DNA of 64,000 nt from the NCBI RefSeq assembly GCF_007679345.1, contig NZ_VEGH01000016.1:1-64000 (forward strand). Reading direction: 5' to 3'. This DNA is from Cellulosimicrobium cellulans. GTDB taxonomy: Bacteria > Actinomycetota > Actinomycetes > Actinomycetales > Cellulomonadaceae. The position numbers were made by a program, and so were the translations under genes. Of this stretch, positions 49,692 through 57,083 are shown piece by piece (the stretch's first letter is position 1; every line of letters starts with the position of its first letter). The notes below the pieces were generated by a model. That model worked only from the letters and a program-made list of their open reading frames with translations. It made no database searches and was not told the origin of the DNA.

Positions 49692-50267
49692 ATGGGTGGT
49701 AGCGGCGGCTCGACGTACAGCGACTACGTCGGGCGTGGCGGACAGGCGTCGGGTGCCTCGTGCGCGCTCCTGGGCTTCGAGGCGGCGGTGAACTCGCCCG
49801 ACCCGGATGTCGTGCGGGTGCTGACCGTCGGGACGTTGTGCGAGATCCTGCTGGAGGGGGCACCTGCTCAGCTGCGGGTCTACCTGCGGCAGTCCGGTGC
49901 TCTGCTCGGCGCGATCACCGAACGCTGGCCGGAGCTGTCGGGGTGCATCGCGGACGGGTTCCGGTACGAGGCGGAGGTCATCACGCTGTTCCCCGCCGTG
50001 CGGGTGCGCGTCCAACCGCGCACCACATACGAGCTGCCGGTGCCGTTCCGCGCGCACATCGACGCGACCGTCGCGTTGACCGCCGCAGGGTCGTATGAGC
50101 TGACGCTCGGCTTCGACCGCAAGGTCATCGCGACCGCCGACGGGAATCCGGTGGGGACCATCCCCGAGGAGCCGGCGGCGCTCCCCGACGCCGTGGAGAT
50201 TCAGCGGGCGACGATCGCGGTGGTGACCGACCCGGTCACCGGTGCGGTCGAGGTCCGGAAGGGCTGA
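49692..50267 (+). CDS. Unrecognised 191-aa protein with MGGSGGS N terminus
   Basis: The product starts MGGSGGSTYSDYVGRGGQAS, an exposed glycine-rich tail, followed by a compact domain (CALLGFEAAVNSPDPDVVRVL; VGTLCEILLEGAPAQLRVYL; SGALLGAITERWPELSGCIA) and a beta-rich C-terminal half. After Met removal Gly would be the first residue. AGGGGG precedes ATG 49692. It lies between the OGG and PfkB-NDT genes, 3 bp before the latter. I recognise no domain. It could be the protein component acted on or scaffolded by the neighbouring enzymes. Confidence 0.7.
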   Translation: MGGSGGSTYSDYVGRGGQASGASCALLGFEAAVNSPDPDVVRVLTVGTLCEILLEGAPAQLRVYLRQSGALLGAITERWPELSGCIADGFRYEAEVITLFPAVRVRVQPRTTYELPVPFRAHIDATVALTAAGSYELTLGFDRKVIATADGNPVGTIPEEPAALPDAVEIQRATIAVVTDPVTGAVEVRKG

Positions 50268-50270
50268 CCG

Positions 50271-51476
50271 GTGACCTCGACGTTGGCTGTCGTGGGCGGC
50301 ACCTACCGCGAGCAGTGCGAGGAACCGCGCGTGCAGAGGCTGTGCGGGTCGGGGCTGCGCGCCACCCAGATCCTGCGAGGGCTGGGCCACGAGGTCCGGT
50401 TCGTCACGTGCATCGACGACCACCTGCGCCCGGAGTTCGACGCGGTGACCGCCGCGCTGCCCGGGGTGGACGTCGCCGCGTCACCTCGCACCGGGCCGAT
50501 CGGGTTCACGTACGACACCCCGGTCCACTCCACGAACCGCGGCGGGACCGCCAACGCCGACCCGGTCACCGCGGCGGCGGACGTCGTCGTCGCGTTCGGC
50601 ATGGTCGAGAAGACCGAGTGGACCGTCCAAACGCAGTGGGCGGTCATCGACCCGCAGCACGCACCGCTGCCGGACTTGCTGCGCAACGTCACCGCAGCCC
50701 ATGTCGCGGTCGTCCTCAACGAGCACGAGGTCCGTACCCAGGCGAACGACGACGACCTCGACGCCGCGGCGCAGTTCGTCCTCGGCCTGGGCGTGCACGT
50801 GGTCGTGATCAAGCAGGGCGCCCGCGGGGGACTGGTCGTGACGAGCGCGGGGACCGCGACGTTCGGGGCGTGCCCGACCGAGGTCGTCGACCCGATCGGC
50901 TCCGGAGACGCGTTCACCGCCGGCTTCGCGCACTCGTGGGCGATCGAGCACAACCCGCCGGAGCAGGCCGCGCAGGACGCGTCACGGGTCGCGGCAGCGC
51001 ACTCGCTGACCGGGGTCGCCGGGTTCAGCGCGAGCGCGCTGGACGCGGTCCCCGAACCGATCGAGTACGTCCCCGGCCCCGGACCGCAGGTGTACCTGGC
51101 CGGGCCGTTCTTCAACATCGCGCAACGGCAGCTGATCACCCTGATCCGCACGGCGCTGACTCAGCTCGGCGTCGAGGTGTTCTCCCCGTTGCACGAGATC
51201 GGCCGCGGTGGGGACGAGGTCGCCGAACAGGACCTCGCCGGGCTGCGCGACAGCAGCAGCGTCCTGGCCGTCCTCGACGGCGCCGACGCGGGCACGCTGT
51301 TCGAGGTCGGTTGGGCCACCGGGGCTGGCATCCCGGTCGTCGGGCTCGCCGAGCACCACCAGGACCATGCCTGGACGATGGTGCGCGGTACCGGCAGCGC
51401 GGTGGTGCCCGACCTGTCATCCGCCGTGTACCGGGCGGCGTGGGCCGCGCTGAGCACCAGCACGGCCGCGCCGTGA
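50271..51476 (+). CDS. PfkB-family kinase fused to nucleoside 2-deoxyribosyltransferase
   Basis: The 401-residue product has two enzyme domains. Residues 1-260 are a PfkB/ribokinase-type kinase: glycine start VVGGTYREQC, KQGARGGLVV, and the catalytic VDPIGSGDAFTAGF with Asp213. Residues 272-395 are a nucleoside 2-deoxyribosyltransferase: VYLAGPFFNIAQRQLI, VLAVLDGADAGTLFEVGWAT with the nucleophile Glu345 and supporting Asp336/Asp339. NDTs swap bases on deoxyribonucleosides; PfkB enzymes phosphorylate sugars or nucleosides. Together they could load a base onto deoxyribose and phosphorylate the product. GTG 50271 is 3 bp after the previous stop, and its own stop overlaps queC by 4 bp. Confidence 0.85.
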   Translation: MTSTLAVVGGTYREQCEEPRVQRLCGSGLRATQILRGLGHEVRFVTCIDDHLRPEFDAVTAALPGVDVAASPRTGPIGFTYDTPVHSTNRGGTANADPVTAAADVVVAFGMVEKTEWTVQTQWAVIDPQHAPLPDLLRNVTAAHVAVVLNEHEVRTQANDDDLDAAAQFVLGLGVHVVVIKQGARGGLVVTSAGTATFGACPTEVVDPIGSGDAFTAGFAHSWAIEHNPPEQAAQDASRVAAAHSLTGVAGFSASALDAVPEPIEYVPGPGPQVYLAGPFFNIAQRQLITLIRTALTQLGVEVFSPLHEIGRGGDEVAEQDLAGLRDSSSVLAVLDGADAGTLFEVGWATGAGIPVVGLAEHHQDHAWTMVRGTGSAVVPDLSSAVYRAAWAALSTSTAAP

Positions 51477-52075
51477 GCAGACTGCTGCTGCTGTCCGGGG
51501 GACTGGACTCTACGGCGCTGGCGGCGATGACCCGCCCCGAGCACTGCCTCGGGATCGACTACGGCCAGGTCGCCGCCCAAGCCGAGCATCGCGCCGCCAC
51601 GCAGGTCGCCGTCGAGCTCGACCTGCCGTTCACGCACTTGCACGTCCCCGCCGGTGCCGTCGCGGCTGGGCTGATGAGCGGGGACACGACCTTCGCAGCA
51701 GTCGACGGGGTCGCCCCGGAGTGGTGGCCGTTTCGCAACCAGCTGCTGATCACCCTGGCCGCCGCGTGGGGCGTCACCCGAGGGTTCACCGAGATCCTCC
51801 TGGGGACCGTCGCCTCCGACGGGGTCCGGCACGCCGACGGCACCCCCGAGTTCCGCGCGGCGATCGACCACCTCCTGCGCCTCCAAGAGGGTGCGATGCG
51901 CGTGTCCGCGCCGGCTGCGGATCTGACCACCGACGAGCTGCTGACCCTGTCACACGTCCCGGAGAGCGTCCTCGCGTGGACGCACTCGTGCCACCGCGCG
52001 AACCTGCCATGCGCGAACTGCCCCGGATGCGTCAAGCGCACCACGACGCTGCACCGGGCCGGGATGCTGACGTGA
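51473..52075 (+). CDS. QueC-like 7-cyano-7-deazaguanine synthase family protein
   Basis: QueC converts 7-carboxy-7-deazaguanine to preQ0 using ATP and ammonia. The 200-residue product has the PP-loop LLLLSGGLDSTALA, the FRNQLLITLAAAWG (RN) motif, DGTPEFRAAI, and a four-Cys zinc site (Cys173, 180, 183, 186 in SCHRANLPCANCPGC). It is about 25 residues shorter than housekeeping QueC. No queD, queE or queF lies nearby, so the substrate must be imported or made elsewhere, or the enzyme acts on another acceptor as in QatC and CBASS QueC-like proteins. GTG 51473 overlaps the upstream stop, and its stop overlaps the transporter start. Confidence 0.85.
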   Translation: MSRLLLLSGGLDSTALAAMTRPEHCLGIDYGQVAAQAEHRAATQVAVELDLPFTHLHVPAGAVAAGLMSGDTTFAAVDGVAPEWWPFRNQLLITLAAAWGVTRGFTEILLGTVASDGVRHADGTPEFRAAIDHLLRLQEGAMRVSAPAADLTTDELLTLSHVPESVLAWTHSCHRANLPCANCPGCVKRTTTLHRAGMLT

Positions 52076-52659
52076 ACGCGGACCGCACCCGCGTCCGGGT
52101 CGTCACCGGTGTCCTGGTTGTCGCGTTCGCGTCCTGCGTCGTGCTCGCCAACTGGGCGATCCTCCACATCGGAGCGGACTACGGCCCGGCGCAGCCGCGC
52201 ACGATCCCCGTGGGCTTCGGTCTGTCCGCGCCGTCCGGCGTGCTGTTCGCCGGCGCCCTGTTGACGTTGCGTGACGTGCTGCACGAGAGGCTCGGCTCGG
52301 GCCGCACCCTCCTGGTGATCGTCGCGACCGCGCCGCTGTCCGCGGTCACCTCCGCCCCTTCGATCGCGCTGGCGTCAATCGTGACGTTCCTGATCGCGGA
52401 GCTCGCGGACCTGGGCGTGTACGCCCGTGTCCGGGCTCGTAGCCGGGTCGCGGCGGTCGTGGCGAGCAACGTCGTGTCGAGCGTGGTCGACTCGGCCGTC
52501 TTCCTGACGATCGCGTTCGGCTCGCTGCCCGATCCGGGTGTGGTCGCAGGGATGGTGATCGGGAAGGTCGCGGTGTCGGCGCTGACGTTGGCCGTGCTGG
52601 CCCCGGCCTTGCGCCCGGCGCGTGCGGGCATCCCGGCAGCCGCAGCGGACCTGGTGTGA
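52072..52659 (+). CDS. VUT/YhhQ-family transporter, possible 7-deazaguanine importer
   Basis: The 195-residue hydrophobic protein (about six spans) starts with GTG 52072, overlapping queC by 4 bp. The N terminus RVVTGVLVVAFASCVVLANW is the first span, followed by VPVGFG-like PRTIPVGFGLSAPSGVLFAG, LLTLRDVLHERLG and LIAELADLGVYARVR. This layout is the VUT (vitamin uptake transporter) family, to which the E. coli preQ0/preQ1 importer YhhQ belongs. Supplying a 7-deazaguanine base to the adjacent QueC or NDT enzymes is the natural inference. It is the last gene of the operon. Confidence 0.78.
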   Translation: MNADRTRVRVVTGVLVVAFASCVVLANWAILHIGADYGPAQPRTIPVGFGLSAPSGVLFAGALLTLRDVLHERLGSGRTLLVIVATAPLSAVTSAPSIALASIVTFLIAELADLGVYARVRARSRVAAVVASNVVSSVVDSAVFLTIAFGSLPDPGVVAGMVIGKVAVSALTLAVLAPALRPARAGIPAAAADLV

Positions 52660-52926
52660 GACAACCGGTGGCCACGGCAGTTGTGCCCCCCCGGGCGGGG
52701 TCAGCGTGCGGCGGGCCGGCCGCCGTCCGCGGATGCTCCCGGCTGGCGCGACACGCCGATGCGGCCGCGAGCGACCCGGCAACTCCGCAGGTCACGGCCC
52801 CACCGCCTCTGAAGGTCCACCCCGACAGTCAACTCCTGGAGATCGGACAACGGACTCCCAGCCGGCAGCCCAGACATCCCAGGTGACCTGCGAAGTCCAA
52901 CCGTTCTCTGCCGTACAGTCGCCGGC
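52660..52926. other. 267-bp gap marking the right edge of the island
   Basis: Between the VUT gene and the DUF4259 gene there is no supported gene. No copy of the tRNA-Thr 3' end or of the GTTGGAG repeats is convincing here, so the exact right boundary of the island is undefined. Confidence 0.4.
52914..52919 (+). promoter_or_regulatory. -10 box TACAGT of the DUF4259 gene (leaderless)
   Basis: TACAGT is followed by 7 nt and ATG 52927. Confidence 0.45.
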
Positions 52927-53331
52927 ATGGGGACCTGGGGCGTGGGACCGTTCGACAGCGACGCCGCGGGCGACCTGCTCGCGATGATCCGGCACGGCGA
53001 CTTCACCTTCGCCGAGGTCGACCCGTATTTCGAGGACGACGAGTACGTCGAGGCGGACGGCGGCCAGGCGGCGCTCGCGATGGTGGAGCTGGCGCTGGCG
53101 GTGCACGGCGCCCTGCACGCCGCGGTCCCCGAGGAGGAGACCCTGGTGCCGGCGTTCGCCGGGCACCTCACCCCCGACCGGACGCGGTGGCTCCTCGAGC
53201 AGGCCGACCGGGTGCTCGCCGACCCCGACACGTCCGAGCTGTACGAGCTGTGGACCGAGCCGGGCGCCGACGCCTGGCTGACGACCTCGCGCGCCTCGGT
53301 GGACCGGCTCCGCGCGCTCGCCACGGGCTGA
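52927..53331 (+). CDS. DUF4259 domain protein
   Basis: The 134-residue product starts MGTWGVGPFDSDAAGDLLAM, the hallmark of DUF4259, and continues with an acidic helical domain (ADGGQAALAMVELALAVHGA, RTRWLLEQADRVLADPDTSE, LYELWTEPGADAWL). DUF4259 proteins occur in many bacteria, and their function is not known to me. It is GC-rich like the core genome, so the island ends before it. Confidence 0.8.
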   Translation: MGTWGVGPFDSDAAGDLLAMIRHGDFTFAEVDPYFEDDEYVEADGGQAALAMVELALAVHGALHAAVPEEETLVPAFAGHLTPDRTRWLLEQADRVLADPDTSELYELWTEPGADAWLTTSRASVDRLRALATG

Positions 53332-53414
53332 CGCCGCCCGGGACCCCCGCGCCGGCTGCCGCCCGCGGGCGTGCTGCCGCCGAGGTGGGCGCCCGCCGCG
53401 CTCGGCCGCCTCCG

Positions 53415-53493
53415 CGCGCCGAGTGTGCAACCGACACGTCGAGCGAGTAGTCGGCGATTGCACTCTCGACGCGTCGAGTACTCGCTCGGCGCG
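53415..53493. repeat. CCGAG-bounded inverted repeat before lacI
   Basis: CGCGCCGAG at 53415-53423 pairs with CTCGGCGCG at 53485-53493. Inside are GAGCGAGTA at 53441-53449 and its exact complement at 53479-53487. It lies between the 3' ends of DUF4259 and the LacI gene. Confidence 0.6.
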
Positions 53494-53518
53494 CGCGGCG
53501 GGCGGCGGGCGGCGCGGG

Positions 53519-54538
53519 TCAGCGGCGGCGCGGGACCGCGGTCGTGCCGCGGACGACCAGGTGCGTCGGGAGCCGCAGGTGCTGCCCCGCGCCGGGCCCT
53601 TCGCCCGCGCCGGCGTCGGCCCCCAGCAGCGTCAGCAGCATCCCCACCGCCGCGCGGCCGAGGTCCTGGATCTCCTGCCGCACGGTCGTGAGCGGCGGCG
53701 TCGTCGCGGCGGACTCCGGCACGTCGTCGAACCCGACCACCGACAGCTCGGCGGGCACGCGCACCCCGAGGCGGGCGGCCGCGTCCAGGATGCCCATCGC
53801 GGACAGGTCGTTGGCGGCGAACAGCGCGGTGGGCGGGTCGTCCAGGGCGAGCATCGCCGCGGTCGGGGCGTCGGCCGCGTCCCGCCGGTACTCCGCCACG
53901 TGCATCAGCGCCGGGTCGACCGGGATGCCGGCCTCGGCCAGCGCCGCGCGGTACCCGGCCTCCCGCAGCCGGGAGGACTCCAGGTCGGCGCGCCCGCCCA
54001 GGAACCCGATCCGCCGGTGCCCGAGCCCGAGCAGGTGCCGCACCGCCAGCACGGCACCGTGCAGGTTGTCGGAGTCGACGGTCGGCAGGCCGCCGGGGCC
54101 GGCGTGCGGGTCGACGGCCACCACCGGGACGGAGGCTCCCGCGTGCAGGACGGTGGGGGTGACCAGGACGGCGCCGTCGATGAGGGTGCCGCTCAGCCGC
54201 GCCAGGTAGCGGTGCTCCCAGCCCGCCCGGCCCGAGCCGCCTCCGGTGTAGGCGAGCAGCGCGTGGTCGGTGCCGCGCAGGGCGGCGCCGGCGCCCTTGA
54301 GGATCTCGGCGCTGAACGGCTCGAACTCCGCGACCAGCACCCCGACGACGCCGGTGCGGTGCGAGCGCAGGCCGCGGGCGACGATGCTCGACTCGTAGCC
54401 GAGCCGGTCCACGACGGCGCGCACGTGGGTCGCGGTGCCGGCCGCGATGCCGTCCCGCTGGTTGATCACCTTCGAGACGGTCGCCACCGAGACCCCGGCC
54501 TCGCGGGCGACGTCCGTGATCGTCACCCGGCGTGCCAT
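53519..54538 (-). CDS. LacI-family repressor of the xylo-oligosaccharide operon
   Basis: The 339-residue product has the N-terminal LacI HTH and hinge (MARRVTITDVAREAGVSVATVSKVINQRDG) and a periplasmic-binding-like effector domain with typical segments (VVGVLVAEFEPFSAEILKGA, LGLGHRRIGFLGG, LFAANDLSAMGILDAAARLG, VVGFDDVPESA). It is divergent from the sugar-binding protein gene, and an imperfect palindrome at 54553-54575 lies between them. Repression relieved by xylobiose or xylose is the expected logic. Confidence 0.93.
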   Translation of the reverse strand: MARRVTITDVAREAGVSVATVSKVINQRDGIAAGTATHVRAVVDRLGYESSIVARGLRSHRTGVVGVLVAEFEPFSAEILKGAGAALRGTDHALLAYTGGGSGRAGWEHRYLARLSGTLIDGAVLVTPTVLHAGASVPVVAVDPHAGPGGLPTVDSDNLHGAVLAVRHLLGLGHRRIGFLGGRADLESSRLREAGYRAALAEAGIPVDPALMHVAEYRRDAADAPTAAMLALDDPPTALFAANDLSAMGILDAAARLGVRVPAELSVVGFDDVPESAATTPPLTTVRQEIQDLGRAAVGMLLTLLGADAGAGEGPGAGQHLRLPTHLVVRGTTAVPRRR

Positions 54539-54552
54539 GGCCGTGATCCTAG

Positions 54553-54575
54553 GTTGCTAAAACGTTATCGACAAC
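54553..54575. promoter_or_regulatory. Probable LacI-family operator
   Basis: A 23-bp imperfect palindrome with outer arms GTTG/CAAC and central AACGTT. Its edge lies 2 bp before the -35 box of the sugar operon. Confidence 0.55.
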
Positions 54576-54577
54576 GG

Positions 54578-54607
54578 TTGACACGCTGCTCCGGCGGCTG
54601 CCAGAGT
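54578..54607 (+). promoter_or_regulatory. Promoter of the xylo-oligosaccharide operon
   Basis: A perfect -35 TTGACA (54578-54583) and a -10 CAGAGT (54602-54607) are spaced by 18 bp. The leader to ATG 54761 is about 150 nt. Confidence 0.6.
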
Positions 54608-54760
54608 CGCCGTGCAGTCAGCGATGACGAGGAGGGCCCGACCCCGGCACAGCCGCAGGGGTCGGCGTCACGAGCACGACGCACGGCGGTCACCCGCCGA
54701 CGGCGAACGGTCCGGCCCCGGCGGGGAGGACCACGGTCAACTCAACGAAGAGGGCAGATC

Positions 54761-56056
54761 ATGAAGGCACGCAAGACGCTGGCGGTCACGGCCGCGGCGA
54801 TCGTGGCAGCCATGACCCTCGCCGCCTGCGGCGGCGGCGACTCGGGGTCCGGTGGCGAGGACGGCGGGGACGTCACGATGACGTTCTGGCACAACTCGAC
54901 GACGGGCGACGGCAAGGCCTACTGGGAGGACACCGTCGCGGCGTTCGAGGAGGCCAACCCGGGCGTCACCATCAACATCCAGTCCATCCAGAACGAGGAC
55001 ATGGACGGCAAGCTCCAGACCGCCCTGAACTCGGGCGACGCGCCGGACATCTTCATGGCGCGCGGCGGCGGCAAGCTCGCCGACGTGGTCGAGGCGGGCC
55101 AGGCCATGGACCTGTCCGACGCGCTGACCCAGGAGACGCGTGACGCGCTCGGCGAGGCGTCCCTCGCGGCGTTCTCGGTCGACGGCTCGGTCTACGGCGT
55201 CCCGACGGCCGTGCTCCCCGGCGGCCTCTACTACAGCAAGGACCTGTTCGCGCAGGCCGGCATCACCGAGACGCCGACGACCGTCGACGAGCTGAGCGCC
55301 GCGGTCGACAAGCTCAAGGCCGCCGGCATCCAGCCGATCGCGCTGGGCGCCAAGGACGCGTGGCCCGCCGCGCACTGGTACTACTTCTTCGCGCTGCGCG
55401 AGTGCTCGCAGGACACCATGACGCAGGCCGCCAAGGACATGTCCTTCGACGACGAGTGCTGGACGAAGGCCGGCGAGGACCTGCAGGACTTCGCCGCGAC
55501 GGAGCCGTTCAACGAGGGCTACCTGACCACCACCGCGCAGCAGGGCGCCGGCTCCTCCGCGGGCCTCATCGCCAACCACCAGGCCGCCATGGAGCTCATG
55601 GGCGCCTGGGACCCGGGCGTCATCGCCAACCTGACGCCGGAGCAGGAGCCGCTGGCCGACCTCGGCTGGTTCCCGTTCCCGGCCGTGGACGGCGGCGCCG
55701 GTGACCCCACCGCGATGATGGGCGGCGTCGACGGCTTCAGCTGCTACGTGGACGCGCCGAAGGAGTGCGCCGACTTCCTGAACTTCATCGCGGAGAAGGA
55801 CAACCAGGAGGGCTACGCCGAGGCGTTCGTCACCCTGCCGGCCAGCAAGGACGCGCAGTCCGTCGTGACCGACCCGGCCCTGCAGGACGTCCTGGCGTCC
55901 TACAACGACGCGGCCTACGTGTCCGTCTGGCTGGACACCCTGTTCGGCCAGAACGTCGGCAACGCGCTCAACACCAGCGTCGTCGAGATGCTCGCCGGCA
56001 GCGGCAGCCCCGACAAGATCGTCGAGACTGTCAACGCCGCGGCGGCCAAGGAGTAG
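54761..56056 (+). CDS. Sugar ABC transporter substrate-binding lipoprotein (xylo-oligosaccharide type)
   Basis: The 431-residue precursor has a lipoprotein signal (LAVTAAAIVAAMTLAACGG, lipobox LAAC) and a type 1 extracellular solute-binding domain: VTMTFWHNSTTGDGKAYWED, APDIFMARGGGKLADVV, VYGVPTAVLPGGLYYSKDLF. It resembles BxlE/XynE-like proteins of the CUT1 family. With downstream beta-xylosidases and an acetyl xylan esterase, the ligand is probably xylobiose or a longer xylo-oligosaccharide. Confidence 0.9.
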   Translation: MKARKTLAVTAAAIVAAMTLAACGGGDSGSGGEDGGDVTMTFWHNSTTGDGKAYWEDTVAAFEEANPGVTINIQSIQNEDMDGKLQTALNSGDAPDIFMARGGGKLADVVEAGQAMDLSDALTQETRDALGEASLAAFSVDGSVYGVPTAVLPGGLYYSKDLFAQAGITETPTTVDELSAAVDKLKAAGIQPIALGAKDAWPAAHWYYFFALRECSQDTMTQAAKDMSFDDECWTKAGEDLQDFAATEPFNEGYLTTTAQQGAGSSAGLIANHQAAMELMGAWDPGVIANLTPEQEPLADLGWFPFPAVDGGAGDPTAMMGGVDGFSCYVDAPKECADFLNFIAEKDNQEGYAEAFVTLPASKDAQSVVTDPALQDVLASYNDAAYVSVWLDTLFGQNVGNALNTSVVEMLAGSGSPDKIVETVNAAAAKE

Positions 56057-56063
56057 CACGACC

Positions 56064-57083
56064 ATGAGCGACTCGCAGGGCGTGAGCCCGGTGGTCATCT
56101 CGTCGCCCGAGGGTCGCTCGGCGGCCGGGGGCGGTGCCGTCGCGGCACCGTCCCCGGCGCCCCTCCCGCGCCGGCGGCGCGGGAGCTGGCGTCAGCGGCT
56201 CGAGATCGGCATCCTGACCGGACCGGCCATCCTGATCTTCCTGGCGTTCGTCATCTTCCCCGTGGTGATGGCGGCGTACTACGGCTTCTTCAAGTGGAAG
56301 GGCTTCGGCCCGCCGACCGACTTCGTCGGCCTGGACAACTACGTCGCGATCCTGAAGGACCCGACGTTCCACGACGCGCTCCGGCACAACGGGTTCATCG
56401 TCGTGATGTCCCTGGTCCTCCAGGGGCCCGCGGCCGTGATCCTCGCGCTGCTGCTGAACCGCAAGATCCGCGGCCGGTCGCTGATCCGCGTCCTGATCTT
56501 CGTGCCCTACGTGATCTCCGAGGTCATCGTCGGCACCGGCTGGAGCCTCATGCTCCAGACGACCGGCGCGGTGAACAGCCTGCTCGAGAAGATCGGGCTC
56601 GGGTTCCTCACCGCCGACTGGTTGTCCGACCCGAAGATCGCCATCTGGTCGTTGATGATCATCATCACGTGGAAGTACATCGGCTTCGCGGTGATCCTGT
56701 TCCTCGCCGGCCTGCAGTCGATCCCCGAGGAGCTGCACGAGGCCGCGGCGATCGACGGCGCCTCCTACTGGCAGGCGCAGCGCTCGATCACGCTGCCGCT
56801 GCTCGGCCCGACGATCCGGATCTGGGCGTTCCTGTCGATCATCGGCTCGCTCCAGCTGTTCGACCTCGTCTACATCATCTGGGGCCAGTACGTCTCCGCC
56901 ACGGCCGGGACGTCGACCATGGCCACGTACATGGTCTCCAACGGCCGCCTGGCCGGGAACTACGGCTTCGGCAACGCCGTCGCGGTCGTGCTGTTCCTGA
57001 TCTCGCTGGCGATCGCGCTGACGTACCAGCGCTTCGTGCTCCGCCGGGACACCGAGGGCGCGCTGACCGAGAGGAAGAAGTGA
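56064..57083 (+). CDS. Sugar ABC transporter permease 1 (CUT1)
   Basis: The 339-residue product has an N-terminal cytoplasmic extension and six spans, with the EAA loop EELHEAAAIDGASYWQAQRSITLPLLGPTIR. The first span begins IGILTGPAILIFLAFVIFPV, typical of MalF-like permeases. It lies 7 bp after the binding-protein gene and overlaps permease 2 by one base. Confidence 0.93.
   Translation: MSDSQGVSPVVISSPEGRSAAGGGAVAAPSPAPLPRRRRGSWRQRLEIGILTGPAILIFLAFVIFPVVMAAYYGFFKWKGFGPPTDFVGLDNYVAILKDPTFHDALRHNGFIVVMSLVLQGPAAVILALLLNRKIRGRSLIRVLIFVPYVISEVIVGTGWSLMLQTTGAVNSLLEKIGLGFLTADWLSDPKIAIWSLMIIITWKYIGFAVILFLAGLQSIPEELHEAAAIDGASYWQAQRSITLPLLGPTIRIWAFLSIIGSLQLFDLVYIIWGQYVSATAGTSTMATYMVSNGRLAGNYGFGNAVAVVLFLISLAIALTYQRFVLRRDTEGALTERKK

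Noticed and set aside
48579..52659. Interpretation of the operon as ordinary type IV CBASS
   Set aside because: No CD-NTase, effector or TGT gene is present in or next to it, so the established type cannot be claimed.
52890..52912. GGTTGGA-like sequence on the minus strand resembling the repeats after tRNA-Thr
   Set aside because: Only about 7 bp match, too little to call an inverted island end.
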